Numbered from the stretch's first letter, positions 26,099 to 34,943 are shown. The stretch: 64,000 nt of DNA from Hymenobacter crusticola (GCF_002154225.1 NZ_MTSE01000003.1:434001-498000); one strand, 5' to 3'. Translations and numbers: made by a program. Notes: generated by a model not told the origin, from the sequence alone.

Positions 26099-27250
26099 AT
26101 GAATACGACCAAAGGACGGGTGCTTGTCGCGATGAGCGGCGGTATCGACAGCTCGGTGGCAGCGGTACTGCTGCACGAGCAAGGCTACGAAGTAGTCGGC
26201 ATGACCATGAAAACCTGGGACTACGCTTCGGCGGGTGGTTCCAAGAAAGAGACGGGCTGCTGCTCGCTCGATTCCATTAACGACGCGCGGGCCATTGCCG
26301 TGGAGCTAGGCTTCCCGCACTACATCATCGACATCCGCGACGAGTTCGGCGACTTTGTCATCAACAACTTCACCGACGAGTACCTGGCTGGGCGCACGCC
26401 GAACCCGTGCGTGCTCTGCAACACCCACATCAAATGGGACGCCCTGTTGCGCCGCGCTGATCAACTCGGCTGCGAGTTTATTGCCACGGGCCACTACGCC
26501 AACGTGCGCCTAGAAGACGGCCGCTACGTAATTAGCAAAGGCCTCGACGAAAACAAAGATCAGAGCTATGCCTTGTGGGGCATCTCGCAGGCTAGCTTGG
26601 CGCGCACCTTGTTTCCGCTAGGCGGCATGCGCAAAACGGAAATTTACGACGAAGCGCGGCGGCGGGGCTTCACGGCGCTCGTGAACAAGCCCGAGAGTTA
26701 CGAAATCTGCTTTATCCCCGATAACGACTACCGCGGCTTCCTGCGCCGCCGCGTGGAAGGGCTGGAAGCCCGCGTGGCCGGGGGCGAGTTCATCCTGCGC
26801 GACGGCACCGTGGTGGGCAAGCACGAAGGCTACCCATTCTACACCATCGGGCAGCGCAAGGGGCTAGGTATTGCCCTAGGCTTCCCGGTCTACGTAACGG
26901 AGATTCGGCCCGAAACAAACCAAGTGGTGCTCGGCAACTACGACGAGCTAGCAAGCTCCCAAACCGTGGTGGGCAAGCTAAACCTAGGCAAATACGCTTC
27001 GCTGGAAGGTCGCGGCTTAGTGCCCAGCGTCACCAAGATTCGCTACAACCACGACGGAGCACCCGCGTTTCTGGAGCAGATCGGCGACAAAGTTCACGTG
27101 TACTTCGAGCAGCCCGTGCACGCCATCACACCCGGGCAGGCCGCCGTCTTCTACGAGGGCAACGACGTGCTCGGCGGCGGCTGGATAGAACGGCACGTTA
27201 TTGGCGAGGTTCCCGTTGCCACGACGGGCGCTACTGCGCTGACGGTCTGA
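26099..27250 (+). CDS. mnmA: tRNA 2-thiouridine(34) synthase MnmA
   Basis: This 383-residue enzyme activates and thiolates U34 of Lys, Glu and Gln tRNAs using ATP and a persulfide relay. It shows the PP-loop SGGIDSSVAAVLL (about residues 13-25), the first catalytic Cys in TPNPCVLCN, and the second in SYEICFIPDNDYRGF. It then has the FYTIGQRKGLG central motif and a C-terminal beta-barrel with GQAAVFYEGNDVLGGGWI. Length is normal and the ATG at 26099 gives the family N-terminus. Confidence 0.95.
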   Translation: MNTTKGRVLVAMSGGIDSSVAAVLLHEQGYEVVGMTMKTWDYASAGGSKKETGCCSLDSINDARAIAVELGFPHYIIDIRDEFGDFVINNFTDEYLAGRTPNPCVLCNTHIKWDALLRRADQLGCEFIATGHYANVRLEDGRYVISKGLDENKDQSYALWGISQASLARTLFPLGGMRKTEIYDEARRRGFTALVNKPESYEICFIPDNDYRGFLRRRVEGLEARVAGGEFILRDGTVVGKHEGYPFYTIGQRKGLGIALGFPVYVTEIRPETNQVVLGNYDELASSQTVVGKLNLGKYASLEGRGLVPSVTKIRYNHDGAPAFLEQIGDKVHVYFEQPVHAITPGQAAVFYEGNDVLGGGWIERHVIGEVPVATTGATALTV

Positions 27251-27263
27251 TTTATATAGATTA

Positions 27264-27302
27264 CTCAATGGCCTAGGGGGTAGCTCCTGGGCCGTTGAGC
27301 CT
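27264..27302 (+). terminator. imperfect stem-loop after mnmA
   Basis: TCAATGGCCTAGG and CCTGGGCCGTTGA pair with two mismatches around an 8-base loop. CTTCT follows, not a clear T run. Confidence 0.45.
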
Positions 27303-27321
27303 TCTAGTTAGAATTTCTTCT

Positions 27322-28086
27322 ATGCCCCAACGGTTTACTTTTTCTTCTGTATTGCGTGGCGGCTTCGTGGGCGCGAGCCTGCTAGCCCTGGCCATGACGG
27401 CGTGCAAAACCGAAACGGAGCCGGGCCTGGAAGCCGGCACCGAATATTACCCCGTGGAGGTGGGGACGTACCGCACTTACAACGTTATTGATAGCACCTG
27501 GAACAACAATGTGATTGGGGTGACGCGGTTTCAGTTTCGGGAGCGAGTTGCGGAAAGCTTCACCGATGCGGCCGGGCAGCTAGCCTACCGCGTGGTGCGC
27601 TCCAAGCGCAACGCCACCACCGATGCCTGGCAGGATGATAGCGTGATGCTGGTAAACCCTTCGGTGCAAACGGTGCTGCTGACCCGCAACAATCGCCGGA
27701 CGGTGGAGCTAGTGTTTCCAGTGCAGGAAGGAACCTCTTGGAACCGAGATGCTTACAACACGCTGGATACGGTGACGTTTCAAAACCGTAGCTACAAGCG
27801 GGCGGGCCAACCGTTCGACATAACCACCAGCGGCAAGACGCTGCACTACGAGCAAACCGTCACGACGGAAGACAGCGGGGTAAATTCCTACGGGCAAATT
27901 ATCGACGACGGCATCCGGCAGGTTGCGAAGTACCGGCAGGTATACGCCCGCGATATGGGCCTGGTGTACCGAGTGCGGCGGCGCTACCAGTATTGCCCGG
28001 CCTCCGGCAACTGTTCTCCCAATAAGGCCTACATCTACCTAGGTCGGGTGCGCTCAGAAACGCTGGTGGAGTCCGGGCGTTTGTAA
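27322..28086 (+). CDS. lipoprotein of unknown function
   Basis: This protein of about 254 residues has lipobox LALAMTAC, with lipidated Cys28. I chose the ATG at 27322 because the longer frame has no better start. After the anchor the protein is a beta-rich fold, with EYYPVEVGTYRTYNVIDSTW and a late RRRYQYCPASGNC segment holding two Cys. No catalytic signature is visible. It stands between mnmA and an S8 protease gene and has its own terminator. Confidence 0.75.
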   Translation: MPQRFTFSSVLRGGFVGASLLALAMTACKTETEPGLEAGTEYYPVEVGTYRTYNVIDSTWNNNVIGVTRFQFRERVAESFTDAAGQLAYRVVRSKRNATTDAWQDDSVMLVNPSVQTVLLTRNNRRTVELVFPVQEGTSWNRDAYNTLDTVTFQNRSYKRAGQPFDITTSGKTLHYEQTVTTEDSGVNSYGQIIDDGIRQVAKYRQVYARDMGLVYRVRRRYQYCPASGNCSPNKAYIYLGRVRSETLVESGRL

Positions 28087-28114
28087 GCAGCAGAAAGAAG
28101 TATTATAGGAAAGG

Positions 28115-28146
28115 AAAGTGGCTGGCGATGACCAGCCACTTTTTTT
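28115..28146 (+). terminator. rho-independent terminator
   Basis: AAAGTGGCTGG pairs with CCAGCCACTTT and seven Ts follow. It ends the lipoprotein gene at 27322-28086. Confidence 0.88.
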
Positions 28147-28246
28147 GTGCTGATGGCGGAAAACATGGCGGCGGATTTAAAAGTCTACGTAGTAGAGGTA
28201 ATCTCGAATTGGGAGCTATATTTAACCGCCAACCAATCACCATCTT

Positions 28247-29956
28247 ATGCAAATTTCTACGCTTCTCGTATCCTCCGGACTCTGGCTGGGGGCTTTGGCG
28301 CCTGCTGTGGGTGCTGCCGCGCCGCCTGTTGCGCGGGTAGAACCCACCGCCGTGCACAAGTATTTGATTTACTTTAAGGACAAGGCCAACTCGCCCTACA
28401 GCACGGCGCAGCCGCAGGCGTACTTGTCGGCGCGGGCCATTGCGCGGCGCACCAAGCAAGGCATCGCCGTGCTGCCCCGCGACCTGCCCGTGAACCCCAG
28501 CTACGCTGCCCAAGTGAAGGCCGTGGCCGGCGTGCAGCTCTGGTACACCTCGCGGTGGTTCAACGCCGCCGTGGTATCCTGCGACGAAAGCGTGCTAGCC
28601 ACCCTGAATGCGCTGCCCTTCGTGCGCAGCAGCCAGGTGCTGAACCTCACCGATACCGAATCGGGTATTATAAAAGAAGAGCTAGAAGAAAGCGTAGCCG
28701 CTACAACGGCGTCGGTCGCCGCCGTTCCCGCTGATTATGGCAATGCCTACGTGCAGGCCAATATGATCGGGGCCGTGCGTGCGCACGACGCGGGCTTCCG
28801 GGGAGAAGGCATACAGATTGCTGTGTTCGACGGAGGATTTCCGGGGGTGAACACGGCTTCACCCTTCGCGGCGCTCCGCAACGAAAACCGTATTGCCAGT
28901 GTGTTCAACTTTGTGGAGAAGAACACCGCGGTGTACACGCGCAGTAGCCACGGTACCAATACGTTGTCAACCATGGGCGCCAACCAGACCGGGTTGTTTA
29001 TCGGGACGGCGCCCAACGCGACGTACCGGCTGCTCATCACGGAGGACACGGATACGGAAAGCCCCGTGGAAGAAGCTAACTGGCTGATTGCCGCCGAGTA
29101 CGCCGATTCGGCCGGGGTCGACGTCATCAGCTCGTCTTTGGGCTACACTACCTTCGACAACACGGCTCTGAGTCATACCTACGCTGATATGAACGGCCGC
29201 ACCACCATCGTGTCGCGGGCCGCAACTGTTGCCGCCCGCGTCGGCATGCTGGTGTGTAATTCGGCCGGTAACGATGGCGCCGGTGCCTGGCGCTACATCG
29301 GAGCCCCCGCCGATGCCGACTCTATTATTAGCGTGGGCTCGGTAACATCGGCCATGGTGCGCTCTTCTTTCAGCTCCTTCGGCCCCACGGCCGATGGCCG
29401 CATCAAGCCGGATTTGGCGGCGCTCGGTACATCGGCGGCGGTTATTTCGGCCACCGGTACTTCCGTGCGCAACAGCGGCACTTCTTTCTCGTGCCCCATC
29501 TTGGCGGGCATGGCCGCCGACTTTTGGCAGGCCAACCCGCGGCTCACGGCTCAGCAAGTAATCTTTTATCTGAAGCGCTCCGGCACGCAGGTAAATGCTC
29601 CCGATAACAGCCTAGGTTTTGGCATTCCCGATTTTGTCCGGGCCTATAATTTGGCGAACCCCAATACGCCGCTGGCCACAAAAGGCCGCGCTTCGGCTCA
29701 GCCTCAGCTAGCTGTGTACCCCAACCCGAGCGCCGGCGAGGCCTTAACGCTGGTATTACCAACAGAACTGCAACGCAAGACCTTGTTCGTGCGCATCTAT
29801 GATGGGCGCGGGGCGCTGGTGGCCGAGCAGCAAGTACGGGCTTCCGCCGCGGCCAGCGTGACGCTGCAAACCGGGACGCTTACCCAAGGCGTGTACAACT
29901 GTACGGTGCAGGCAACCAACGCTGCGCCGCGCGCCGCCCGCTTCCTGAAACTGTAG
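28247..29956 (+). CDS. secreted subtilisin-family (S8) protease with T9SS sorting domain
   Basis: This 569-residue protein has a signal peptide (about 1-22) and an N-terminal prodomain-like region (about 35-140, IYFKDKANSPYS). The S8 catalytic triad is Asp195 (VFDGGFP), His235 (SSHGTN) and Ser413 (GTSFSCP). The last 80 residues (QLAVYPNPSAGEALTLVLP ... GVYNCTVQ) are a type-A C-terminal sorting domain that directs type IX secretion to the cell surface or medium. It is probably an extracellular protease. It lies between two terminators, so it is monocistronic. Confidence 0.92.
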   Translation: MQISTLLVSSGLWLGALAPAVGAAAPPVARVEPTAVHKYLIYFKDKANSPYSTAQPQAYLSARAIARRTKQGIAVLPRDLPVNPSYAAQVKAVAGVQLWYTSRWFNAAVVSCDESVLATLNALPFVRSSQVLNLTDTESGIIKEELEESVAATTASVAAVPADYGNAYVQANMIGAVRAHDAGFRGEGIQIAVFDGGFPGVNTASPFAALRNENRIASVFNFVEKNTAVYTRSSHGTNTLSTMGANQTGLFIGTAPNATYRLLITEDTDTESPVEEANWLIAAEYADSAGVDVISSSLGYTTFDNTALSHTYADMNGRTTIVSRAATVAARVGMLVCNSAGNDGAGAWRYIGAPADADSIISVGSVTSAMVRSSFSSFGPTADGRIKPDLAALGTSAAVISATGTSVRNSGTSFSCPILAGMAADFWQANPRLTAQQVIFYLKRSGTQVNAPDNSLGFGIPDFVRAYNLANPNTPLATKGRASAQPQLAVYPNPSAGEALTLVLPTELQRKTLFVRIYDGRGALVAEQQVRASAAASVTLQTGTLTQGVYNCTVQATNAAPRAARFLKL

Positions 29957-29991
29957 GCGCCGCTGGAGTGCCTCGCACCTGGGTGACTACT

Positions 29992-30027
29992 AAAAGCAGA
30001 AGCTTCGCAAGAGGCTTCTGCTTTTTT
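29992..30027 (+). terminator. rho-independent terminator
   Basis: AAAAGCAGAAGC pairs with GCTTCTGCTTTT and a T run follows. It ends the S8 protease gene. Confidence 0.88.
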
Positions 30028-30183
30028 ATGGCTAAAGCTCACAATGCTAGGGGACACGCAGCGTTAGCGACATGGCCATTGAAGAACTTAGGCGCCCCTG
30101 CAAAACTTGCAATAGGGTAGCTACGCGCCAAGGCCCGTGAATTTGTTGCAAACCGGCAACGAGCAACTGCTTATTTTCGTGCT

Positions 30184-30900
30184 ATGAATGATACTACTAC
30201 TCGCCGTATGGCGCCGTTGCTCGCTCCTTCGCTGCTCGCTGCCGATTACGGCAACCTGCAAGCGGAAGTAGAGCGCCTAGCGGACAGCGCCGCCGACTGG
30301 CTGCATTATGACGTGATGGATGGCCGCTTCGTGCCGAATATCTCCTTTGGCCCAGGCGTGCTGCAAGCCGTGCACCGGCACGCCCGGCAACCCTTTGATG
30401 TACACCTCATGATTGAGGAGCCGCAAAACTACCTAGCTGCCTTCCGCGACGCCGGCGCGGCAAGTATCACTGTGCACTACGAGGCCTGTCCGCACCTGCA
30501 CCGGGTGGTGCAGCAAATCAAGCACCTAGGTTGCCGGGCCGGCGTCGCGCTCAACCCGCATACGCCCGTGGGGCTGCTAGAAGATATTGCCGCCGATCTA
30601 GATCTAGTGCTCATTATGTCGGTAAACCCCGGCTTTGGTGGGCAAACGTTTATTCCCAATACGCTGCGTAAAGTGGCGGCCCTGAAGGAACTGCTCGACG
30701 ATTGCGGCTCGTCGGCCCTAATTGAGGTCGACGGCGGCGTGACGCTCGATAACGCGGCCGCCTTGGTGGAAGCCGGTGCGGATGTGCTCGTGGCCGGGAG
30801 CTTTGTCTTCAACTCGCCCGAAGGACCAGTGGCTACCTTAGCCAATATGCGGGCCCACTTGTCGGCTAGCATCGGCGCAGCGGAACAAGGAAAAGGCTAA
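30184..30900 (+). CDS. rpe: ribulose-phosphate 3-epimerase
   Basis: This 238-residue TIM-barrel metalloenzyme interconverts ribulose-5-phosphate and xylulose-5-phosphate. Signatures are APSLLAADYGNL, the metal-site YDVMDGRFVPNISFGP, FDVHLMI, VNPGFGGQTFIP and the late EVDGGV with AGADVLVAGSFVF. An alternative ATG lies nine codons in. The stop codon overlaps the start of the downstream TonB-dependent receptor by one base (TAATG), so the two genes are translationally coupled. Confidence 0.94.
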   Translation: MNDTTTRRMAPLLAPSLLAADYGNLQAEVERLADSAADWLHYDVMDGRFVPNISFGPGVLQAVHRHARQPFDVHLMIEEPQNYLAAFRDAGAASITVHYEACPHLHRVVQQIKHLGCRAGVALNPHTPVGLLEDIAADLDLVLIMSVNPGFGGQTFIPNTLRKVAALKELLDDCGSSALIEVDGGVTLDNAAALVEAGADVLVAGSFVFNSPEGPVATLANMRAHLSASIGAAEQGKG

Positions 30901-33443
30901 TGCAGCACCTATATCGTAGTGGCGTGAAAAAGCCGTTGTCGGTGCTCGGCCTGCTGTTCTTGCTGGCCCCTCTGCCAGCCGCGGTAGCCCAACAGGTAGC
31001 CAGGGCGCTCGTGGCCGGGGCCGTGCGCGATGCGGGCGGCCAGCCGCTGGAGCTGGTAGTGGTAGGCGTGGAGGGCCAACCCGGCGGCGCCACCACCGAC
31101 GCAGGTGGCCGTTTTTCTTTCACCGTGGCCCGGCCCCCCGCGGGGGCTAAGCCGCTGGTGCTTATTGCACGGCGCGTAGGTTTTCAAAGCCAGCGGCTGC
31201 CGTTGAACGTGGCGGCGGCTCAAAACCTAGTGATTACCCTAGCCACTGATAATCGCCTCAACAACGTAGTCGTGCGGGGTCGCTCCGACGAGGCCGACAC
31301 CCGCGAGCAAGTCAGCGTCACGCACCTGGATCCGCGCGCGGCCAAGGAAATCCCCTCGGCCTTTGGCGACTTCAACAAGATCCTGACCACGCTGCCCGGC
31401 GTGGTGGCCAACAACGAACTGACGAGTACTTACTCGGTGCGGGGTGGCAACTACGAAGAGAACCTGGTGTACGTGAACGGGTTCGAGATCTACCGGCCCT
31501 TCCTCGTGACGGCGGCCCAGCAGGAAGGGTTGAGCTTCGTGAACCCGGACCTCGTCAGCAAGATTGAATTTTCGACGGGTGGCTGGCAGCCTAAGTATGG
31601 CGATAAGCTGTCCTCGGTGCTGAGCATTGATTATAAGCGCCCGGTTAAGTTCGAAGCTTCCGCGACGGCGAGCCTCGTGGGCGGTACGGCGCACGTGGGC
31701 GCGGCCTCGGCCAACAAGCGCGTGAGTTACCTGGCCGGTATTCGCTACAAGAATGCCCAGTACGTGCTCAACTCGCTGAAGCAGGCGCGCGGCGGCTACA
31801 ACCCGACGTTCTACGACGGGCAAGCGAATATCAACCTAGCCCTCGGCCCGCGGGATAACCTGGAGCGCACCACCCTCGGGCTGCTCACCACCTTCGCCCA
31901 CAACGACTACCGCTTCACACCCGAAACGGGGCAGGCAACGTTCAGCACGGCCACCAACCAGCTAACGCGGGTGTTTATCGGCTACACCGGCCGGGAGCGG
32001 ATGCAGTACGACACCTACCAGGGGGGGCTGAATCTGCGCCACAACTTTACCCCAAACCTGCAAGGGGAACTGCTGGCCAGCGCCCTAATTTCGCGCGAGT
32101 TTGAGTACCGCGATGTGGAAGCGGCCTACACCTTCGCCGACATCAACCGGGACCCAAATTCCGAGGATTACAACCAAGCCGTGCGCCAACGCGACGTAGG
32201 GTCACGCTTCGACCACTCGCGCAACAACCTCACGGCGCGCATTGCCACGCTGGAAGCGCGGGGGCGCTGGACGCCTGGTCGCCAGCATACCGTGCGCTGG
32301 GGCGTGAAAGGTGGCCGCGAAAAGATTCACGACACGCTTGACGAATACAGCTTCATCGACTCGGCCGACTACGTGCCCGACCGTCGGCGCTCGTTGCTGC
32401 GCTCCGATTTGAATCTGGCGAGCTACCGCTACCAAGGCTACGCGCAGCATACCATCGACCTCGACTCGCTGCACACGCTGACCTACGGCGTGCGGGCCAA
32501 CTACTGGACCGTGAACCGGCAACTGACCGTGAGTCCGCGGGTGCAGTATGCCTTCACGCCGCGTCGTCGGCCCAATGTGTCTTATAAGTTTGCCACGGGC
32601 GTATACAACCAGCCGCCGTTCTACCGCGAACTGCGCAATCAGATTGGTAGCCGCGACGCGCAAGGAGTATTTGTGCAGCAAGCGCAACTCAACCCCGAGC
32701 TACGGGCGCAACGCTCCCTGCATTTTATTGTGGGTAATGAAATCCGCTTTAAAAACAAAGCTGGCCGCGACTTCAAGTTTACGGGTGAAGCCTACTACAA
32801 GTACCTCACCGACGTGGTGCCCTACGACGTGGACAACGTGCGGCTGCGCTACTTTGCCCAGAACAACGCCAAGGCGTACGCCGCCGGGCTCGAAGGCCGC
32901 TTGGCGGGGGAGTTCGTGAAGGGCGCCGAGTCGTGGTTTAGCCTCGGGGTGCAGTCTACCCGTGAAAACCTGGTGGGAGATTCTATCACTAGGTTTGATG
33001 CCCAGAATAACCCCATCGGGAAGGAGCCCAAGGGCTACATTCGCCGCCCCACCGACCAACGCGTGAACCTAGGGGTGTTTTTCCAAGATCACCTGCCCAA
33101 CAACCCGTCGGTGCGCGGCTACGTGAACCTGGTGTTTGGGTCGGGCCTGCCGTTCTCGCCCCCCGACGTACCCGAGCAGCGCGGCACGAGCAAACTTAGC
33201 CGCTCCTACAAGCGCGTGGACCTAGGTTTCTCCAAGGTTATTGCCCTCAGCAACAGCCCCGAAGCTAGCCGCCGGGCCGGGCAGTTCGAAAGCTTGTGGT
33301 TGGGTTTGGAAATCCTCAACGTGCTAGCCGCCAACAACGTGGGTGGCTACAGCTACGTGCAGGACATCAACGCCGTCACGTATTCCGTGCCCAACTACTT
33401 GTCGCAGCGGGTCGTGAATCTGCGGGTAATAGCTAGGTTTTAA
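30900..33443 (+). CDS. TonB-dependent receptor with carboxypeptidase-regulatory-like domain
   Basis: This 847-residue outer-membrane protein has a signal peptide (LLAPLPAAVAQQ) and a CarboxypepD_reg-like domain (about 37-125). The plug (about 150-235) reads FNKILTTLPGVVANNELTSTYSVRG then VYVNGFEIYRP. A long barrel follows, ending in an aromatic residue (RVIARF). It is not SusC-like and has no SusD partner. The substrate is unknown. It overlaps rpe by one base, an unusual pairing of a pentose-phosphate enzyme with a receptor. Confidence 0.88.
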   Translation: MQHLYRSGVKKPLSVLGLLFLLAPLPAAVAQQVARALVAGAVRDAGGQPLELVVVGVEGQPGGATTDAGGRFSFTVARPPAGAKPLVLIARRVGFQSQRLPLNVAAAQNLVITLATDNRLNNVVVRGRSDEADTREQVSVTHLDPRAAKEIPSAFGDFNKILTTLPGVVANNELTSTYSVRGGNYEENLVYVNGFEIYRPFLVTAAQQEGLSFVNPDLVSKIEFSTGGWQPKYGDKLSSVLSIDYKRPVKFEASATASLVGGTAHVGAASANKRVSYLAGIRYKNAQYVLNSLKQARGGYNPTFYDGQANINLALGPRDNLERTTLGLLTTFAHNDYRFTPETGQATFSTATNQLTRVFIGYTGRERMQYDTYQGGLNLRHNFTPNLQGELLASALISREFEYRDVEAAYTFADINRDPNSEDYNQAVRQRDVGSRFDHSRNNLTARIATLEARGRWTPGRQHTVRWGVKGGREKIHDTLDEYSFIDSADYVPDRRRSLLRSDLNLASYRYQGYAQHTIDLDSLHTLTYGVRANYWTVNRQLTVSPRVQYAFTPRRRPNVSYKFATGVYNQPPFYRELRNQIGSRDAQGVFVQQAQLNPELRAQRSLHFIVGNEIRFKNKAGRDFKFTGEAYYKYLTDVVPYDVDNVRLRYFAQNNAKAYAAGLEGRLAGEFVKGAESWFSLGVQSTRENLVGDSITRFDAQNNPIGKEPKGYIRRPTDQRVNLGVFFQDHLPNNPSVRGYVNLVFGSGLPFSPPDVPEQRGTSKLSRSYKRVDLGFSKVIALSNSPEASRRAGQFESLWLGLEILNVLAANNVGGYSYVQDINAVTYSVPNYLSQRVVNLRVIARF

Positions 33444-33447
33444 AGCA

Positions 33448-33540
33448 AAGCGCTGAAAGAGGAGAGCCGGGAACGTTGACTTTTGTTTGGACTATAATCC
33501 GTACAAAGTCAATGTTCCCGGCTCTCCTCTTTCAGCGCTT
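33448..33540. terminator. very long bidirectional stem between convergent genes
   Basis: Arms 33448-33474 and 33514-33540 are exact reverse complements over 27 bp, and TTGACTTT/AAAGTCAA extends the pairing inward. It lies between the receptor gene (+) and the DUF2911 gene (-). Confidence 0.8.
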
Positions 33541-33543
33541 CTT

Positions 33544-34452
33544 TTAGTACGCTTTGCCTTGCCACTCCGTCAGGCGGACGCGCATATCAGCGAGTTGGTT
33601 TTTGAAGGTGATGTCGCTTTTATCACCCATTTTGAGGGCTTTACGACCGTATTCGATGGCGGTGGTGTAATCTTTCTGCGAAGCTAAGAGTCGGGCCTTG
33701 ATCCAGTTGTTGCTGTACACATCGTGCAGGCGGATCGATTCGTTAATGTAGCGCAGGGCTAGCTCGGCCTGAATGTTATTTTGCACTAGGTACTCGGCCG
33801 CTTGGGCTAAGAGCTGCCAGTTATTTGGGTTCTGGGTGAGCGTTTGGGTGATGCCCGTCAGTACTTTGCCGTGCACATCACTCTCAATGAGCAGGCTCAC
33901 CGTGCGTTTCTCCCAGGTTAGGTTGAGCTTGCCGCCGGCGGGCACCACGTCCGAAAACCAGTACAGGAGGGTTTCGTGGAAGGGCGCCTGCTCCGAGGCA
34001 ATGGGTAAGCGCACCAGGTCGTCCTTGGGGTCGTAGCCCTCGTTGCCCCAGTGCGTGGTGATGCGGTTCAGGATCAGCTCCCAATCGCGCTCGGCGTGGG
34101 GCAGTACGTAGAACGAATATTTTCCGGGCGGTACTACTTGCCCGTTTACCGTGAGCGTGTCGGAGAAGGTCAGTAGGGTGTTTTCGTTGGCGCCCGCCCG
34201 CCACACTTCCTCCCACGGAACCAGCTGGCCCCACACGGGCCGGCCTTTCACGCCGGGCGCATGGTAGTCGACGGTGACGGTAGCTAGGCCAATATTTTGC
34301 TGCAAGACAACATGGGGACTCGCCTGGGGTAAGGGAAGCTGCACGCCCTGGGGCTGCTGGGTGGGCAGGGGCGCCGGAGTCTGCGCGAGGGCCGGCACGC
34401 CAACTAACGTGAAGCCCAGACAACAACCAGCAAGCAGACGAGAAAACAACAT
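33544..34452 (-). CDS. DUF2911 domain protein, exported
   Basis: This protein of about 302 residues has a signal peptide (MLFSRLLAGCCLGF ... ALAQ). The DUF2911 domain (about 45-195) has VTVDYHAPGVKGRPVWGQLVPW, WRAGANENTLLTFSD and PPGKYSFYVLPH. TPR-like helices complete the C-terminus. I chose the ATG at 34452; the frame extends another 105 basic, non-signal-like residues that would run into the his leader. The function of the domain is unknown. Confidence 0.85.
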   Translation of the reverse strand: MLFSRLLAGCCLGFTLVGVPALAQTPAPLPTQQPQGVQLPLPQASPHVVLQQNIGLATVTVDYHAPGVKGRPVWGQLVPWEEVWRAGANENTLLTFSDTLTVNGQVVPPGKYSFYVLPHAERDWELILNRITTHWGNEGYDPKDDLVRLPIASEQAPFHETLLYWFSDVVPAGGKLNLTWEKRTVSLLIESDVHGKVLTGITQTLTQNPNNWQLLAQAAEYLVQNNIQAELALRYINESIRLHDVYSNNWIKARLLASQKDYTTAIEYGRKALKMGDKSDITFKNQLADMRVRLTEWQGKAY

Positions 34453-34610
34453 GGGCAAACGCAAGTAGGTGAGGATGAGCCGCCGCGCAATGCCGCTAAC
34501 TCGTAAGAACCAAGGACGCCAGAAATCAGCCCGATGGGCTAGAAAACGACAAATATCCGCTTTCCGCGTAATTTTTTGAAGGAAAAATTTTCTAGCCTCG
34601 GCTGAGCGCT

Positions 34611-34618
34611 TACTTTTG
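34611..34618 (+). promoter_or_regulatory. candidate his operon -7 box
   Basis: TACTTTTG fits TAnnTTTG and lies 17 bases before the leader-peptide ATG. The upstream -33 region has TTTTC rather than a clear TTG. Confidence 0.55.
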
Positions 34619-34635
34619 CTGCGCAATTCAGTCCT

Positions 34636-34758
34636 ATGTCTCTCGCCGCGCCTCTTTTTCGCACTCCTGGTTTTTGGGCCGCCCCCGCCGTGGGCACGGC
34701 TGCCAGCGACCTGCGCGCGCCGCACCATCATGAGCACGGACATCATTCCTCTTTCTAG
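34636..34758 (+). CDS. his operon leader peptide (40 aa, His-rich end)
   Basis: This short ORF begins at an ATG 17 bases after a -7 box, and its residues 30-37 read HHHEHGHH: six His codons in eight. It stops with TAG inside a 7-bp hairpin (34746-34752 with 34757-34763). The gene downstream is hisG. A run of His codons before a histidine operon is the classic mark of attenuation: ribosomes stall when charged tRNA-His is low. A terminator-like stem follows about 60 bases later. It is too short for standard ORF calling. The function is inferred from position and codon content, but the coincidence is strong. Confidence 0.82.
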   Translation: MSLAAPLFRTPGFWAAPAVGTAASDLRAPHHHEHGHHSSF

Positions 34759-34787
34759 AGGAAGCACACAATCATATTGCCCCCGCG

Positions 34788-34807
34788 GGGAAGTTACCTA
34801 GCTTCCC
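34788..34807 (+). promoter_or_regulatory. hairpin in the his leader
   Basis: GGGAAG pairs with CTTCCC around an 8-base loop. It lies between the leader stop and the terminator-like stem and could be part of an antiterminator. Confidence 0.4.
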
Positions 34808-34817
34808 TGGTCGCCCG

Positions 34818-34839
34818 AAAAGGCGGCCCCGGCCGTTTT
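34818..34839 (+). terminator. candidate attenuator terminator of the his operon
   Basis: AAAAGGCGGC and GCCGTTTT can pair (A4/T4 plus CGGC/GCCG with a 2-base bulge), ending in TTTT. The overlapping stem GGCCGT/ACGGCC (34831-34851) is mutually exclusive with it, as expected for a terminator/antiterminator switch. Confidence 0.45.
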
Positions 34840-34943
34840 GCCCTTACGGCCACACGCTCCCCCATTATCCTTCTTGTATTCCGAGTGTTGAGCGGTTCTG
34901 AAGCCAAGTCAACATTCAACCCTCAACCTTCAACTCTTACCCC

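Larger units (their letters stand above)
34453..34943. other. his leader region
   Basis: This 491-bp gap between divergent genes holds the his promoter (34611), leader peptide (34636-34758), several hairpins (34746-34763, 34788-34807, 34831-34851) and a terminator-like stem (34818-34839). CAACC-rich sequence precedes hisG. The first 150 bases should contain the DUF2911 promoter; I see only a one-mismatch -7 box on the - strand near 34550. Confidence 0.6.

Noticed and set aside
25952..26182. 76-codon - ORF in the mnmA leader
   Set aside because: Basic, low-complexity, overlaps the conserved mnmA start, no support.
34453..34767. N-terminal extension of the DUF2911 protein
   Set aside because: Arg/Lys-rich, not conserved-looking, and would bury the signal peptide; the ATG at 34452 starts directly with a signal peptide.
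34616..34801. 61-codon + ORF in a different frame over the his leader
   Set aside because: Starts at TTG and has no pattern. The frame from 34636 carries the His-codon cluster and a better start position.
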